Source: Rhodobiaceae bacterium | Lineage (GTDB): Bacteria; Pseudomonadota; Alphaproteobacteria; Rhizobiales; Aestuariivirgaceae | Assembly (NCBI GenBank): GCA_009885825.1 | Contig: VFJY01000011.1 | Coordinates: forward strand, 1 to 64,000 | Reading direction: 5' to 3' | Length of the DNA: 64,000 bases | Shown: positions 1 to 9,800 of the stretch, piece by piece | How the letters are laid out: each line of letters starts with the position of its first letter | Position numbering within the stretch: position 1 is the first letter of the stretch | The notes under the pieces: generated by a model | Seen by the model: only the letters and a program-made list of their open reading frames with translations | Database searches by the model: none | What the model was told of the DNA's origin: nothing | Made by a program: the position numbers and the translations under genes

Positions 1-1
1 G

Positions 2-319
2 CGGCTGCGCTACAAAAACCGGCGCGACATGGTGGTGGCGGCGCTGAAGACCATCAGGGGCGTCAAAATCGCGCCCATCCCCGCCACGTTTTACGCCCTG
101 CCCGACGTTTCCCCGCTGCTTGGGAAAAAATCTGGCAACCATGTTCTGGATAAACCTGAGGCCCTGTGCGACTGGCTGCTGGAAAGCCACGGGGTGGCCG
201 TGGTGCCGGGAACGGCGTTTGGGGCAGATACGTCCATCAGGCTGTCATTCGCGGCGAGCGAAGCAGATTTAGAAAAGGGACTTGGGAGGCTGGTTGGAGC
301 GCTGGGTAGAATGAAATGA
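2..319 (+). CDS. Class I aminotransferase (aspartate aminotransferase type), C-terminal part
   Basis: This is the last ~105 residues of a PLP-dependent fold-type I aminotransferase; the gene begins before the window. The frame is open from base 2 and ends at a TGA at 317-319. The visible part reads as the C-terminal small domain: a helix with RRRD-like residues, a segment running from 'PPATFY'-like to 'LPDVS', a 'LLESHGVAVVPGTAFG' block and a final 'SIRLSFAAS' block. In aspartate aminotransferases the Arg of the last block binds the substrate alpha-carboxylate. The active-site Lys lies upstream of the window, so substrate cannot be assigned. Aspartate, or an aspartate/prephenate aminotransferase, is the most likely class. 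Confidence 0.8.
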   Translation, partial: RLRYKNRRDMVVAALKTIRGVKIAPIPATFYALPDVSPLLGKKSGNHVLDKPEALCDWLLESHGVAVVPGTAFGADTSIRLSFAASEADLEKGLGRLVGALGRMK

Positions 320-392
320 AAGAGAGCGCCTGCGAAACGAGCTATCGAGCCACTGTTCGAGCTGGACGAAAGAACGTCATACGAGAAAAAAT

Positions 393-1454
393 CTAAACTA
401 CAGCAGTAATATTTGGGATTTCATCTGATAGCCCATAAAAATTCGGATACTCGCAGATTCCAACAAACACCAAACCATCGTCAAGCACTTCGAACGCAGA
501 ATTCTCGCGTATTAGAAACGCTTGCTCGTCATCAACGAACATTACCATTTGTTGACCCACAACCAGTGAATCGCCGAAAGCTGCTCCAAATTGTTCTCTC
601 CATTTTACCTCTTCAAGCCCCTGCAGAACTTTACCCAGTTTGTAGATTTCATCGGGATAACGGATATTTGTTTTGGTTTCTTTGTCATAACCCCTGTACG
701 TATTTGGATAAACCCTTTCAGCAAAAGTGCCGTTCCAACCTATGCTGGATTCTCGCTGTGGCCAGTACCTGACGGCATGATTTCCATCGGAAAAATCGGA
801 TCGGGAAGTGCTGGAACGCAACCTCACCTTTTGGCTTGTTATCTCGCGTATCTCCCGCACAGCTTCGCTCAACTTGATCGAAAACTGTTTGTAAACACCA
901 GGAATTCGTTGAATCGGCACAAAGAAATCCTGAAACTCCCTACTCAAATATTTTACGGCAAGTCCATTTATTCGTTTAAAATTTACCGGAATAGGATTCC
1001 CGATTTCATCATCAAGTCGCCCGCAATCTCCTAAACATATGAATCCATTGTTCTCGTATGGAATCCACGCAACTCCCTCGCCTCTATATGCCGAGGAGTG
1101 TACCAGCATCAACTGATTGCGGTGAATGCTTAGACACAGGATTTCATTGTAATTCCCAAATGCCTCCTGTAGTAGCGCCCGCCAGCCATTTTTGTTCAGC
1201 TCGCGCAGTACTAGGCGACCGCGTGAAATCAATTCGCTGCTAACAGCGCTTCCGCTCTGCACCAACTCATCAACAGTGAACTCTTTCCCGTAGACAAGAT
1301 TTTCCACAATCTGGGGCCTATGGGTGAAACCAGAAAAGAATCTGTGATTGCTCCCATGAGGCGTATCCAATTTGGACTGCGGACCACAAATCATCTTCGC
1401 CACCATCGTTGAACTTGTTTGGGCAATCTGCAACAAGACACGGCATATGACCAA
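393..1454 (-). CDS. Hypothetical protein, no recognised family; start uncertain
   Basis: An open frame of 353 codons that I do not recognise. It is rich in aromatic and charged residues, with no signal peptide or membrane segment. It looks like a soluble two-part protein. The first ~49 codons (1454 to about 1308) lie over the upstream small gene in another frame and read like shadow sequence. The real N-terminus may therefore be a GTG near 1307, or the gene may be the continuation of the upstream frame through a shift near 1320-1345. It is the last of a minus-strand trio downstream of a DUF6915-like gene. The stretch looks more AT-rich than its flanks, consistent with acquired DNA (by eye, not computed). 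Confidence 0.5.
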   Translation of the reverse strand: MVICRVLLQIAQTSSTMVAKMICGPQSKLDTPHGSNHRFFSGFTHRPQIVENLVYGKEFTVDELVQSGSAVSSELISRGRLVLRELNKNGWRALLQEAFGNYNEILCLSIHRNQLMLVHSSAYRGEGVAWIPYENNGFICLGDCGRLDDEIGNPIPVNFKRINGLAVKYLSREFQDFFVPIQRIPGVYKQFSIKLSEAVREIREITSQKVRLRSSTSRSDFSDGNHAVRYWPQRESSIGWNGTFAERVYPNTYRGYDKETKTNIRYPDEIYKLGKVLQGLEEVKWREQFGAAFGDSLVVGQQMVMFVDDEQAFLIRENSAFEVLDDGLVFVGICEYPNFYGLSDEIPNITAVV

Positions 1455-1539
1455 GGGATAGGAGTTGCTCCGCAGCAGGCCCTATGATTGCAAGCAGCCT
1501 CTTGGCCGCATCGGCATTCTTCATCTCAGGAAACATCAT
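1318..1539 (-). CDS. Small hypothetical protein, possibly the 5' part of the next gene
   Basis: A 73-codon frame of unknown function. The ATG at 1539 lies 14 bases inside the 3' end of the upstream DUF6915-like gene, a typical coupled overlap; an upstream in-frame ATG at 1566 would overlap more. The product looks soluble, with a KRLLAIIGPAAEQLL helix and an acidic DGGEDDLW segment. It stops abruptly after an aromatic-rich tail (LFWFHP). The next frame, offset by one base, continues with plausible protein sequence (SGFTHRPQIVENL). The two may be one gene broken by a frameshift, either real or from sequencing. Confidence 0.4.
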   Translation of the reverse strand: MMFPEMKNADAAKRLLAIIGPAAEQLLSLGHMPCLVADCPNKFNDGGEDDLWSAVQIGYASWEQSQILFWFHP

Positions 1540-2200
1540 TTTTGATACCGGTCTCCATGGCCGCAATTGAGCTTCCCGACTCGCGGGGCCATAATTTCAC
1601 GATTTCGCCCAGGTCAAAAATCCGACCATACGTGGTGAATATTACCGCTTCTGCTATCCAAGCCCAATCTACCGTAACCGCGCGATCACCGACAGAGATA
1701 TCCTTCGGCGGGCCAAACAATCTCCGCACCAACGCAGGGCCAAACGCATTCATTAGAACCAATAAAGATTTTTCATGATCCGTCGACACATGCTGTGTGG
1801 GTGAAAAAAGGAATTTGCAGACCTTTTCAACAGCAAATCGGCAATTTGGGTCAAGCCGGGCTGAGACCAAATCGACTATTCCTTTCTCGCCTGATGCAAT
1901 TCGGCGGCCAATTGGAGCAGGCAAAACAGCAGGATCACAACATTTGAACCAGTCATCAAGAGTATAGGCACCCCGCAGATCTTCAGTTACGTGCTGCTCT
2001 ACGATTTGCCCGATATCTTTGCGATTTGGAAACGCCAAGGCGGCTATCTCGCTGCCCAAATCAACATGATGCAGGACCAATCTGTGACGACGATCAGCGC
2101 AACTGGCTTTGGTGGAGTCCAAGAACTCATGGATGGCCAAATCATCCGTCCATGGGCGATGGGGTAAAGCGCTAGACTTGGAATGCTGGTGTGGACGCAT
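1526..2200 (-). CDS. DUF6915-like protein of unknown function
   Basis: A 224-residue soluble protein. Its first ~90 residues carry a pattern I associate with DUF6915: an N-terminal HxHSKSS motif, an 'IHEFLDSTKA' block, 'CADRRHRLVLHH', and 'VEQHVTEDLRGAYTLDDWF'. The His-rich, Asp-containing arrangement would suit a metal site, but function is unknown. The remaining ~130 residues are not recognised and make this longer than the bare domain. No strong ribosome-binding site precedes the ATG at 2200. It heads a minus-strand trio of unknown genes in an AT-richer stretch between a metabolic gene and an efflux operon, which suggests a small accessory insertion. Family assignment is from memory of the motif. 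Confidence 0.55.
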   Translation of the reverse strand: MRPHQHSKSSALPHRPWTDDLAIHEFLDSTKASCADRRHRLVLHHVDLGSEIAALAFPNRKDIGQIVEQHVTEDLRGAYTLDDWFKCCDPAVLPAPIGRRIASGEKGIVDLVSARLDPNCRFAVEKVCKFLFSPTQHVSTDHEKSLLVLMNAFGPALVRRLFGPPKDISVGDRAVTVDWAWIAEAVIFTTYGRIFDLGEIVKLWPRESGSSIAAMETGIKNDVS

Positions 2201-2456
2201 TGGTCAGTCTAGACCTTCAGCCAGTTAAAAAATAACTAACGCTGTTGCTTCCCTTTTGAGACACACGATCAAACCAGGGCCGACAACTCAGTCAACAAGT
2301 GAGCCGCTCAAAGGCTGGTTGACCATGGCTTTAAACGGCCTGGGAGCGTCATATAGAGGATTTTAATCCTATTCGCTACCCCCGCTCGACACTCCTGAAA
2401 ACCGCTGCAGGACAATCTCTGTGTCTTTAAGCACCTATTGTAGGTTATAGTCCGAC
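2201..2456. other. Intergenic stretch between efflux operon end and accessory genes
   Basis: These 256 bases carry no convincing gene. I see a short inverted repeat (AGGATT-TT-AATCCT, about 2356-2369) and an 8-bp palindrome GTCTAGAC near 2207. Neither is followed by a clear T-run in the direction of the efflux operon, so no intrinsic terminator is called. The promoter of the minus-strand accessory genes should lie at the low end of this stretch, but I cannot pick -35/-10 boxes with confidence. Confidence 0.4.
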
Positions 2457-5400
2457 TTACTCCGCCGCCTGCTTCAGGGGCTCTTCAGCCGCTTCGTTGT
2501 CGTTCATGGCCACAGCGTTTTTGGCCAGCTTGGCCGCCCGGCGCGCGGCGCGGTTTTCACGGAAGACTGTTGGGGCGGCGAGCAATACTGGCGTCAGGAT
2601 CAGCGTCAGGATTGTCGCCAGCATCAGGCCAAACACCATGGCGGTGGACAGGTGGACCCACCAGGCGCTGGTCATGCTGCCAACGGCGATGTGGCGCGTG
2701 AAGAAATTCACGTTGAGCTCAAACACCAATGGCAAGAGGCCGAGCATGGCGGTGACCGAGGTGAGCAGCACGGGCCGCATGCGCTGGGAGCAGGTTCTGA
2801 TGGCTGCCTCTATGCCGTTCTGGCCCGCGTCCGACAGGCGGTGGAACGTGTCGATCAGCACGATGGAGTGGCTGACCACCACGCCGATCAAGGCGATCAC
2901 ACCGGTGCCCGTCATGATGACAGAGAAGTATTGCCCCGTCACCAGCATGCCGAGCATGACGCCCACGGTTGACATGATAACCGTCGAGAGGGTGATCATC
3001 ACATGGTAGAAGCTGTTGTATTGCACGATCAGGATCATGAACATCATGAACACCGATGCGATCAGGGCCTTAACCAAAAACTCCGATGACTTCTGCTGGT
3101 CCTCATCGGCGCCGCGGAACTTGAAGACGACACCATCGCCCCATTTTTCCGCGGCAATCCATTTCTCCAGCTCGGCCACCTTGTCGGTTGCGAACAAGCC
3201 AGGAGCCACGTTGGCCTTCACAAAGATGGATGGCACGCCGTCGAAGCGGTAGAGCACATTGACGAGCGGAACCGCTTTTGAGGTCACGAAATTCGACATG
3301 GGCACCAAGCCCGCTGGCGTTGAGAGCTTCATATCCTGGACGGCGGTGATTGACCGCTCGTTCTCCGGCAGGCGCACACGGATATCAATCTCGTCCTCGC
3401 TGTCATCGGGCCGGTAGGATCCAACCTTGGCGCCTGTCGTCGCCAGTTGCACAAGTGTGCCTGCCGAGAGAATGTCTGCGCCATAGCGGCCCGCTTCCTC
3501 GCGGTCAACCGTGAGGGTCCAATCATAACCCGGCAGCGGCAGGTCATCGTCGATATCCTGAATGCCTTCCATGCCGTTGAGCATGTGGTTTTCGATGCGG
3601 TGGGCGGCTTCAAAAGCAGCATCGCGATCGGCAGCCGTAATCTGCAATCGGATGTCCTTGCCAGATGGCGGGCCGCCCTCCAGCGGGCGCACCTCAACAT
3701 AGACGCCTGGAACATCCGCCACGGCGGCATCCAGTTCCTTGTTCATTTCCTTCCAGGGCTTGCGCTTGCCTACAGGCTGCAACTCAAGCTGGATTTGGCC
3801 GATGACGTCGGCGGGCACATCATTGTCGCCAAAAGCGCCAGCTCCGTTTGAGGGCCCGGCATAAGTCGCGTAGGTCTTGATGCCATCCACCTTGGTCACC
3901 AGCGCCTCGACTTCGCGGGTTATGGCAAGCTGCTGGGGCGAACCCAAATTGCCACGGGCGCGGACATAGACATTCACCTGTTCTGGTTCCGTGTCGACAA
4001 AGAATTCAATGCCGGTGGGGTGTGTGGCAAAGGTCGCCACGATGCCGCCCATCAGGCCAAACACCGCTGTGACCACCAGGATCGGGTGGCGGATGATGCG
4101 CTCGATAAAGCGGAGGTAGAGGCCGGTGAGGCCCTTCATCTTGCGGAAGTCAGCCTTTTCATCATCGGCGAAATGGCCGAACTGCTCCATGGTTTCCTTG
4201 TCGGTCTTGCCGATAAAAAAACCCACCGCCGGCACGAACACCATTGCCGTAAGAAGAGAGGCGGCTAGAACGGTGATCACAGTAACAGGCAGATAACTCA
4301 TGAACTCGCCTGCGATGCCCGGCCAGAACAGCAAGGGGATAAATGCCGCGATTGTCGTGGCCATAGAGGACACGATGGGCCAGAACATGCGCTTGGCGGC
4401 GCCAATGTAAGCGTCTTTCGGCGCGAGCCCTTCCGCCATCTTGCGATCAGCGTATTCCGACAGCACGATAGAACCATCGACCAGGATGCCTACCGACAGG
4501 ATGAGGCCGAACATGATCATGATGTTGACGGTGTAACCCATCATGGCGATCGCGAAGAAGCCGATGAGGAAAGATGTGGGGATGGATATGCCGACCAGAA
4601 TGCCGGAGCGCAGGCCGAGGGAGGCCACAACCAGAACCATCACCAGAATGATCGCCAGAATAACCGCATCCTCAAGCGACTGGATGACGTCCTTGATGGT
4701 GTTGGACTGATCAAGTGCGTAATCGACATGCATGGCGCTGGGCCAGGATTTCATAAGCTCGTCGGTAACCTTGCGAACCTCGGCATTGTTCTCGATGATG
4801 TTGGTGCCCTGGCGCTTCACCACTTCGATGGTGATCGCGGGGCGGCCATTGTAGAGCGCGTAGCGGGTGCGGTCCTCGAAGGTGCGGCGCACTTCGGCCA
4901 CGTCCTGGATGGTGACGACGGTGCCCTGGAAGTTTTTCACCGGCATTCTGAGCAGATCAGTTCCCGATTGCACGAGGCCTGGCACTTTTACGCTGAAGCG
5001 GCCAGTTGAACCCTCAGCAGCGCCTGCCGCCACCAGCAGATTGTTGCGTGAGACGATGTTGAAAATATCCGCTGGCGCCAAGCCATAGGATTCAAGCTTT
5101 TGCTTGTTGACGATAATTTCCAGAACCTGCTCGCGCTGGCCCGTGAGATTGGCGGAAAGCACGCTTGGAATGCGTTCGATGGCATCCTGAAGCTCCTTGG
5201 CCTTGGCATCAAGGGTGCGTTCTGGCACATCCCCCGAAACAGCGACAAGAATTGTTGGCTGAAGGCTGAAATTAATCTCGCTAATGGTTGGTGTGCTCGC
5301 ATCGTCCGGCAATTCAGGCGCTGCTTCATCGACCTTCTCACGCACATCACGCGAGGCGCTATCGATATCCACATCCGATTCAAATTCGACGATAATCGCT

Positions 5401-5669
5401 GCGCGCCCTTCATTGGCGATGGAGGTGATCTGCTTCAGTCCTTCCAGCCCGCGCAGTTTGACTTCAATGGGTTTCACCAGCAATCGCTCAGAGTCCTGCG
5501 GCGAAATTCCGGGCACTGACGTGGACACATAGAAGATCGGAATCGTGATGTCCGGATTGCTCTCCTTTGGAATGGTGATGTAGGCAAACAGCCCCGCCAC
5601 CACGAGCACGAGCATGGCCGAGAGAACAGCTCTCGGCCTTCCCAGTATGCTGTCGAGCCAACCGATCAT
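2457..5669 (-). CDS. RND efflux permease, second module (VDG-type)
   Basis: A 1070-residue inner-membrane pump of the AcrB/MexF superfamily. It should exchange protons for export of drugs or other amphiphiles with the adaptor encoded just upstream. The expected plan is visible: TM1 (residues ~13-31), a porter loop, TM2-6 (~335-485), a second porter loop and TM8-12 near the C-terminus. The TM4 proton-relay site, which in AcrB has two adjacent Asp residues, here reads ILVDGS with a single Asp at ~398; the sister pump in this operon has both. Its ATG overlaps the adaptor stop (ATGA), indicating translational coupling. It is the last gene of the PadR operon. Substrate is not predictable. Confidence 0.93.
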   Translation of the reverse strand: MIGWLDSILGRPRAVLSAMLVLVVAGLFAYITIPKESNPDITIPIFYVSTSVPGISPQDSERLLVKPIEVKLRGLEGLKQITSIANEGRAAIIVEFESDVDIDSASRDVREKVDEAAPELPDDASTPTISEINFSLQPTILVAVSGDVPERTLDAKAKELQDAIERIPSVLSANLTGQREQVLEIIVNKQKLESYGLAPADIFNIVSRNNLLVAAGAAEGSTGRFSVKVPGLVQSGTDLLRMPVKNFQGTVVTIQDVAEVRRTFEDRTRYALYNGRPAITIEVVKRQGTNIIENNAEVRKVTDELMKSWPSAMHVDYALDQSNTIKDVIQSLEDAVILAIILVMVLVVASLGLRSGILVGISIPTSFLIGFFAIAMMGYTVNIMIMFGLILSVGILVDGSIVLSEYADRKMAEGLAPKDAYIGAAKRMFWPIVSSMATTIAAFIPLLFWPGIAGEFMSYLPVTVITVLAASLLTAMVFVPAVGFFIGKTDKETMEQFGHFADDEKADFRKMKGLTGLYLRFIERIIRHPILVVTAVFGLMGGIVATFATHPTGIEFFVDTEPEQVNVYVRARGNLGSPQQLAITREVEALVTKVDGIKTYATYAGPSNGAGAFGDNDVPADVIGQIQLELQPVGKRKPWKEMNKELDAAVADVPGVYVEVRPLEGGPPSGKDIRLQITAADRDAAFEAAHRIENHMLNGMEGIQDIDDDLPLPGYDWTLTVDREEAGRYGADILSAGTLVQLATTGAKVGSYRPDDSEDEIDIRVRLPENERSITAVQDMKLSTPAGLVPMSNFVTSKAVPLVNVLYRFDGVPSIFVKANVAPGLFATDKVAELEKWIAAEKWGDGVVFKFRGADEDQQKSSEFLVKALIASVFMMFMILIVQYNSFYHVMITLSTVIMSTVGVMLGMLVTGQYFSVIMTGTGVIALIGVVVSHSIVLIDTFHRLSDAGQNGIEAAIRTCSQRMRPVLLTSVTAMLGLLPLVFELNVNFFTRHIAVGSMTSAWWVHLSTAMVFGLMLATILTLILTPVLLAAPTVFRENRAARRAAKLAKNAVAMNDNEAAEEPLKQAAE

Positions 5670-6754
5670 TGGGTTACTCCAGCAGTTTCGACAACGGGGT
5701 CAACTTTTTCGCCGTCGCGCACATAGTCCTGGCCCAGGGTTACAATCTTGACGGTGTTCGGCAGGCCCAGAACCCACATGCCATCAACTTCCTGGGCGAT
5801 AACTTCAACGGATTGAAATTGCGTCGTGTTGTCGGCGTTCAGGACGCGAACGCCAAACTTTCCGGCATCATTGAGAACCAGAATCGAGCCCGGCAACTTT
5901 TGCGCAAGCTGGGGCGGAAGGCCAACGGAAATCTCTGTTGTAACGCCTTCCCGCATGCGCTCGCCCGGGTTTGCCAGCTCAAGTTCGACCTTGAAAGTGC
6001 GGGTCGAGAGATCGGCGGTCTTGGAAATAAACCGGACCTTGCCCATGACCTCTTCGCCGGTCACAAGCTTGGCTTTGGCTGTCATGCCCTCAACAACATA
6101 GGGGATATTGGATTCGCTGATTTGAACATCGACAAGCAAGGGATCAAGTTCGCTCACCGTTGCGCACAATCCGCCGGGCGCCAGCAAGCTGCCAGCCTCT
6201 TCTGGCTTCTCAACAAGAACGCCATCTGCTGGCGACTTGATTTCGAGATAGGTCAAATCTGTTTCGATGTTCTCGACCTGGGCCTGGCCCGCATCGACGC
6301 GGGCCCTGTCAGCCCACAGCTTCGATTCCGTCGCGTAAGAATTCTTCACCAGCCGCTCGGTTGCCTCAAAGTCACGCTGGGCGCTTGCCAGTGACGCTTT
6401 GGCTTGCGCCAGGTTGGATGCGCGGTCAGCCATATCAAGCCTGCACAGGACGTCGCCTTCCTTCACGCTCTGGCCCTGCTTAAAGAACGATTCCGTGATG
6501 GTGCCATTGGTGCGGGCGCGCGCGTCAACCCGCCGCGAGGCGGTGGTCACGCCATTGGCCGTGACAACAGCCACACGCGGGGTTGCGGTGAAGGTCTTGA
6601 CGCGGACCTTGAACAGTTTTTCCGCTGTCGCCGCCTCCTGCGCAGGGGCGGCTTCGGTTTCCTCGGACGCGGGTGAGCTCATTATGTATGGCGATGCCAT
6701 CCACAACCCGAGTCCTACGGTAATGGCGCTGGCCCAAATATAAGATTTACGCAT
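5666..6754 (-). CDS. RND periplasmic adaptor (membrane fusion protein), second module
   Basis: A 362-residue HlyD/AcrA-type adaptor that links the inner-membrane RND pump to an outer-membrane channel. After the start (MRKSYIWASAITVGL) comes one N-terminal signal anchor. Next are a low-complexity Glu/Ala linker, a lipoyl half-motif (RTNGTITESFFKQGQSVKEGD), a long Ala/Gln-rich alpha-hairpin (~95-150), the second lipoyl half (IKSPADGVLVEKPEEAGS), and a beta-barrel and membrane-proximal domain. The frame is open upstream to 6844, but that extension is not adaptor-like and the ATG at 6754 directly precedes the anchor. Its stop overlaps the ATG of the following pump. Confidence 0.9.
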   Translation of the reverse strand: MRKSYIWASAITVGLGLWMASPYIMSSPASEETEAAPAQEAATAEKLFKVRVKTFTATPRVAVVTANGVTTASRRVDARARTNGTITESFFKQGQSVKEGDVLCRLDMADRASNLAQAKASLASAQRDFEATERLVKNSYATESKLWADRARVDAGQAQVENIETDLTYLEIKSPADGVLVEKPEEAGSLLAPGGLCATVSELDPLLVDVQISESNIPYVVEGMTAKAKLVTGEEVMGKVRFISKTADLSTRTFKVELELANPGERMREGVTTEISVGLPPQLAQKLPGSILVLNDAGKFGVRVLNADNTTQFQSVEVIAQEVDGMWVLGLPNTVKIVTLGQDYVRDGEKVDPVVETAGVTQ

Positions 6755-6800
6755 CCGGCTTGTTCTCCAAATTATCTGGTGGCAAAAGCCGCCAGCAAAA

Positions 6801-6837
6801 GCTTGTTGGGAAGGGTGTGAAACCGCCCATCCCAAGC
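6801..6837 (-). other. Stem-loop between the two efflux modules
   Basis: In the 103-base gap between the first RND pump and the second adaptor, GCTTG-TT-GGGA pairs with TCCCAAGC, enclosing a GGG...CCC inner stem. The arms have a two-base bulge. There is no following T-run, so it looks like an intercistronic processing or stability element rather than a terminator. Pairing was seen by eye; no folding energy was calculated. Confidence 0.35.
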
Positions 6838-6857
6838 AGTTCATGTGTTTTGACTGA

Positions 6858-9800
6858 CTACTCCGCCGCTTCGCGCATGGGCGCTTCGCCTCGCGGTCTC
6901 AGTCTTGACTTGCGTTTGGCGGAAAGTGTCACGACATCGTTCGTTTCTGCCTCAATTGCCGTCATTTTGCGCCGATCACGCGCAACGAAGGAATAGATCG
7001 CCGGGGTGATGAAAAGCGTGAACATCGTGCCGATGGTCATGCCAGCCGCAATCACAATGCCGATGTCAAAACGGCTTCTGGCGCCTGCGCCGTCCGCGAT
7101 CAACAATGGCGCAACGCCGATCACCATGGCGGCTGTGGTCATCAGGATTGGGCGCAGGCGTACAGCCGCCGCTTCCTTGATGGCCGTGTGCTTGTCGAGG
7201 CCCTGGGTTTCCTGCAGCTTGTTGGCGAACTCCACCATCAGAATGCCATGCTTGGCGATGAGGCCGATCAGCGTCACCAGGCCAATCTGCGTATAGATAT
7301 TGATGGTGCCCGATCCCAGGTTGATGGGCGGATTGTTCTGCAAGGCGCCATTGACTTCGCCAAGAATAAACAAAACAAACAGCGCGCCAAACACTGTAGC
7401 GGGCAAGCCAATCAAAATAATGAACGGGTCGCGGAAACTTTCAAATTGCGCCGCGAGCACCAGGTAGATGAGCAGCAATGCAAACGCGAATGTTGTCGCC
7501 AGCGCATTGCCCTCGTTCACAAACTGCCTGCTTTCACCCTTGAAATCATAAGCCATGCCCTGCGGCATGATCTCATCGGCCTTCTGCTTCAGGAAATTGA
7601 TGCCCTCGCCAATTGTGCGGCCCGGGAATGGCACACCCTGCAGAGTGGCTGAATTAAGCTGCTGGAATGTGGACAATCCGTTTGGCTGCACAGTTTGACC
7701 AACATTGATGAACGAAGAAAGCGGCACCATTGATCCATCCGTGGCGCGCACCCGGTATTTGAGGATTTGCGCCGTCGAGGAGCGCTCCGTGCGCGGCACC
7801 TGGGCTATGACCTCATAGGAACGGCCCTGCACGGTAAACCGGTTGACGTTGTTGCCACCGAGCAAGGTGGCAAGCGTCGCGCCGACATCCTGCATGGTGA
7901 CACCAAGCTTGTTGGCCCTGTCCTTGTCAACGATAAACTCAACCTGCGGCGTGGTAAAACGCAGGTCAGCGTTGGTGAAAATAAACAGCCCGCTTTTGCT
8001 GGCCTCGTTCTTCAGCGTATCAAGAACTTCCGCGAGCCGCGTGTAGTCGCCAGGATAGGTTACGACAAACTCAACCGGCAATTCGCCAGCGCCAACGGGA
8101 ATGGCGGATGGGGCCGTCGCAAAAATATTGACGCCTGAGACATCGCTGAATTTTGGCTGCAACTCGCCCATCACCGAAAGATCAGAGCGCTCACGGTCGG
8201 CCCAGGGCTTCAGTATCAACCCCATGAAGGCGGAATGGGAATTTGGGAAGCCGTTGATGGCAAACAGGTTCTGCTTCTCCGGCACCTTCAAGAATGTTTC
8301 CGTGAGATTGTCCGTATAGGTTGTCAGATAATCAAGGTTTGTATGTTCCGGCGCATTCACGAAAGCAAACAACACACCCTGGTCCTCTGCGGGGGCCAAC
8401 TCGCGGTTGATCGCCTGATAGAGAACACCAGAAAGAACAATAGTCAGCACCGCAATCCATGCAAACACAGAGCGCTGCTTGATCGTGCCGTCAAGCCTGC
8501 GACGATAGAACCGCTGCAGAGAACCGAATGCACGTTCAACCAGCCTTCCGAACCAGCTCTGCGTTTCGTGGGATTTAAGAAGTTTGGATGTCATCATGGG
8601 CGACAAAGTCAAAGCGACAATGCCCGACACAATAACGGCGCCTGCCAGCGTAAACGCAAACTCACGGAACAGAGCGCCGGTCAATCCAGACGTCAAGCCT
8701 ATCGGGGCATAGACGGCCGCGAGCGTGATGGTCATCGCAATCACGGGACCGGTGATTTCGCGCGCGCCTAGAATCGCCGCGTCGAATGGCTTCATGCCGT
8801 CTTCGATATGGCGGTGGATGTTTTCAACCACGACAATGGCATCGTCGACCACAAGCCCGATCGCCAGCACAAGCGCCAACAGGGTCAACAGGTTGATCGA
8901 ATAGCCGAATGCCACAAGCACCAGCGCCACGCCAACAAGCGAAAGCGGAATGGTGACAACGGGAATGATTGTTGAACGGAAATTTCCGAGGAAAAGGAAG
9001 ATCACGACGACGACGATAAGCGCTGCTTCAGCCAGGGTTTTTCCAACTTCCCAGATTGAGGCGTTGATGAACTCGGTTGCGTCATAGGCAATGTTCGCCA
9101 CAAGACCCTGCGGAAGCGCGCGCTGGACTTCCGGCATCGCTTCGCGAACATTCGAAATGACGGTCAGCGGGTTGGCGTCAGGCGTAGTCTGAATGCCCAT
9201 GAACACGGCTTTAACGCCATCGAACGCCGACGTTGAGTTGTAATTCTGCGGCCCCAGATCAACTGTTGCAACCTGCCCCAGGCGGATCACCGAGTTTTCG
9301 CGCGTTGCAACAATCAGATTCGAAAAATCCTGGGGTGTTTCAAGCGAGGTCTGCGCGTTGATGTTTTTCTGCGTGAAATCAGCTTTTACTTCGCCCGCCG
9401 CCGTGGTGAAGTTGTTGGCGGCCAACGCGGTTCGCACATCAAGGGGCGTGACGCCGAGAGAAGCCATTTTGTCAGGATCAAGCCAAACCCGCATGGCGAA
9501 GGTTGACCCGCCAAGAATTTCAGCGGACGCGACACCGTTGATCGCCTGCAACCGCGGTTTTACAACCCGGTCGAGATAATCGCTGATTTGCGGCGATGAC
9601 ATCTGGTCGCTTTTGAAACTGATGTACATCAATGCAAAACCAGCGCCCACCGTGCGCTGCACGACCGGATCGCTGGCTTCCTCAGGCAGCACACCCTTGA
9701 CTTCGTTCACTTTGGAAAGCACGTCAGCAAGGGCGCGGTCAGCGTCGGCGTCGAGACGCAGCTTTAATGTGATAGTTGAAATGTTCTGCGCGGAATTTGA

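Noticed and set aside
413..1034. Plus-strand frames opposite the unknown accessory gene
   Set aside because: They are shorter than the minus-strand frame, overlap each other in different phases and have no recognisable features.
393..2200. Toxin-antitoxin, CRISPR-like or phage-defence system
   Set aside because: No nuclease, methylase, ATPase or antitoxin motif could be seen in the three products. A DUF6915-like match alone does not support such a claim.
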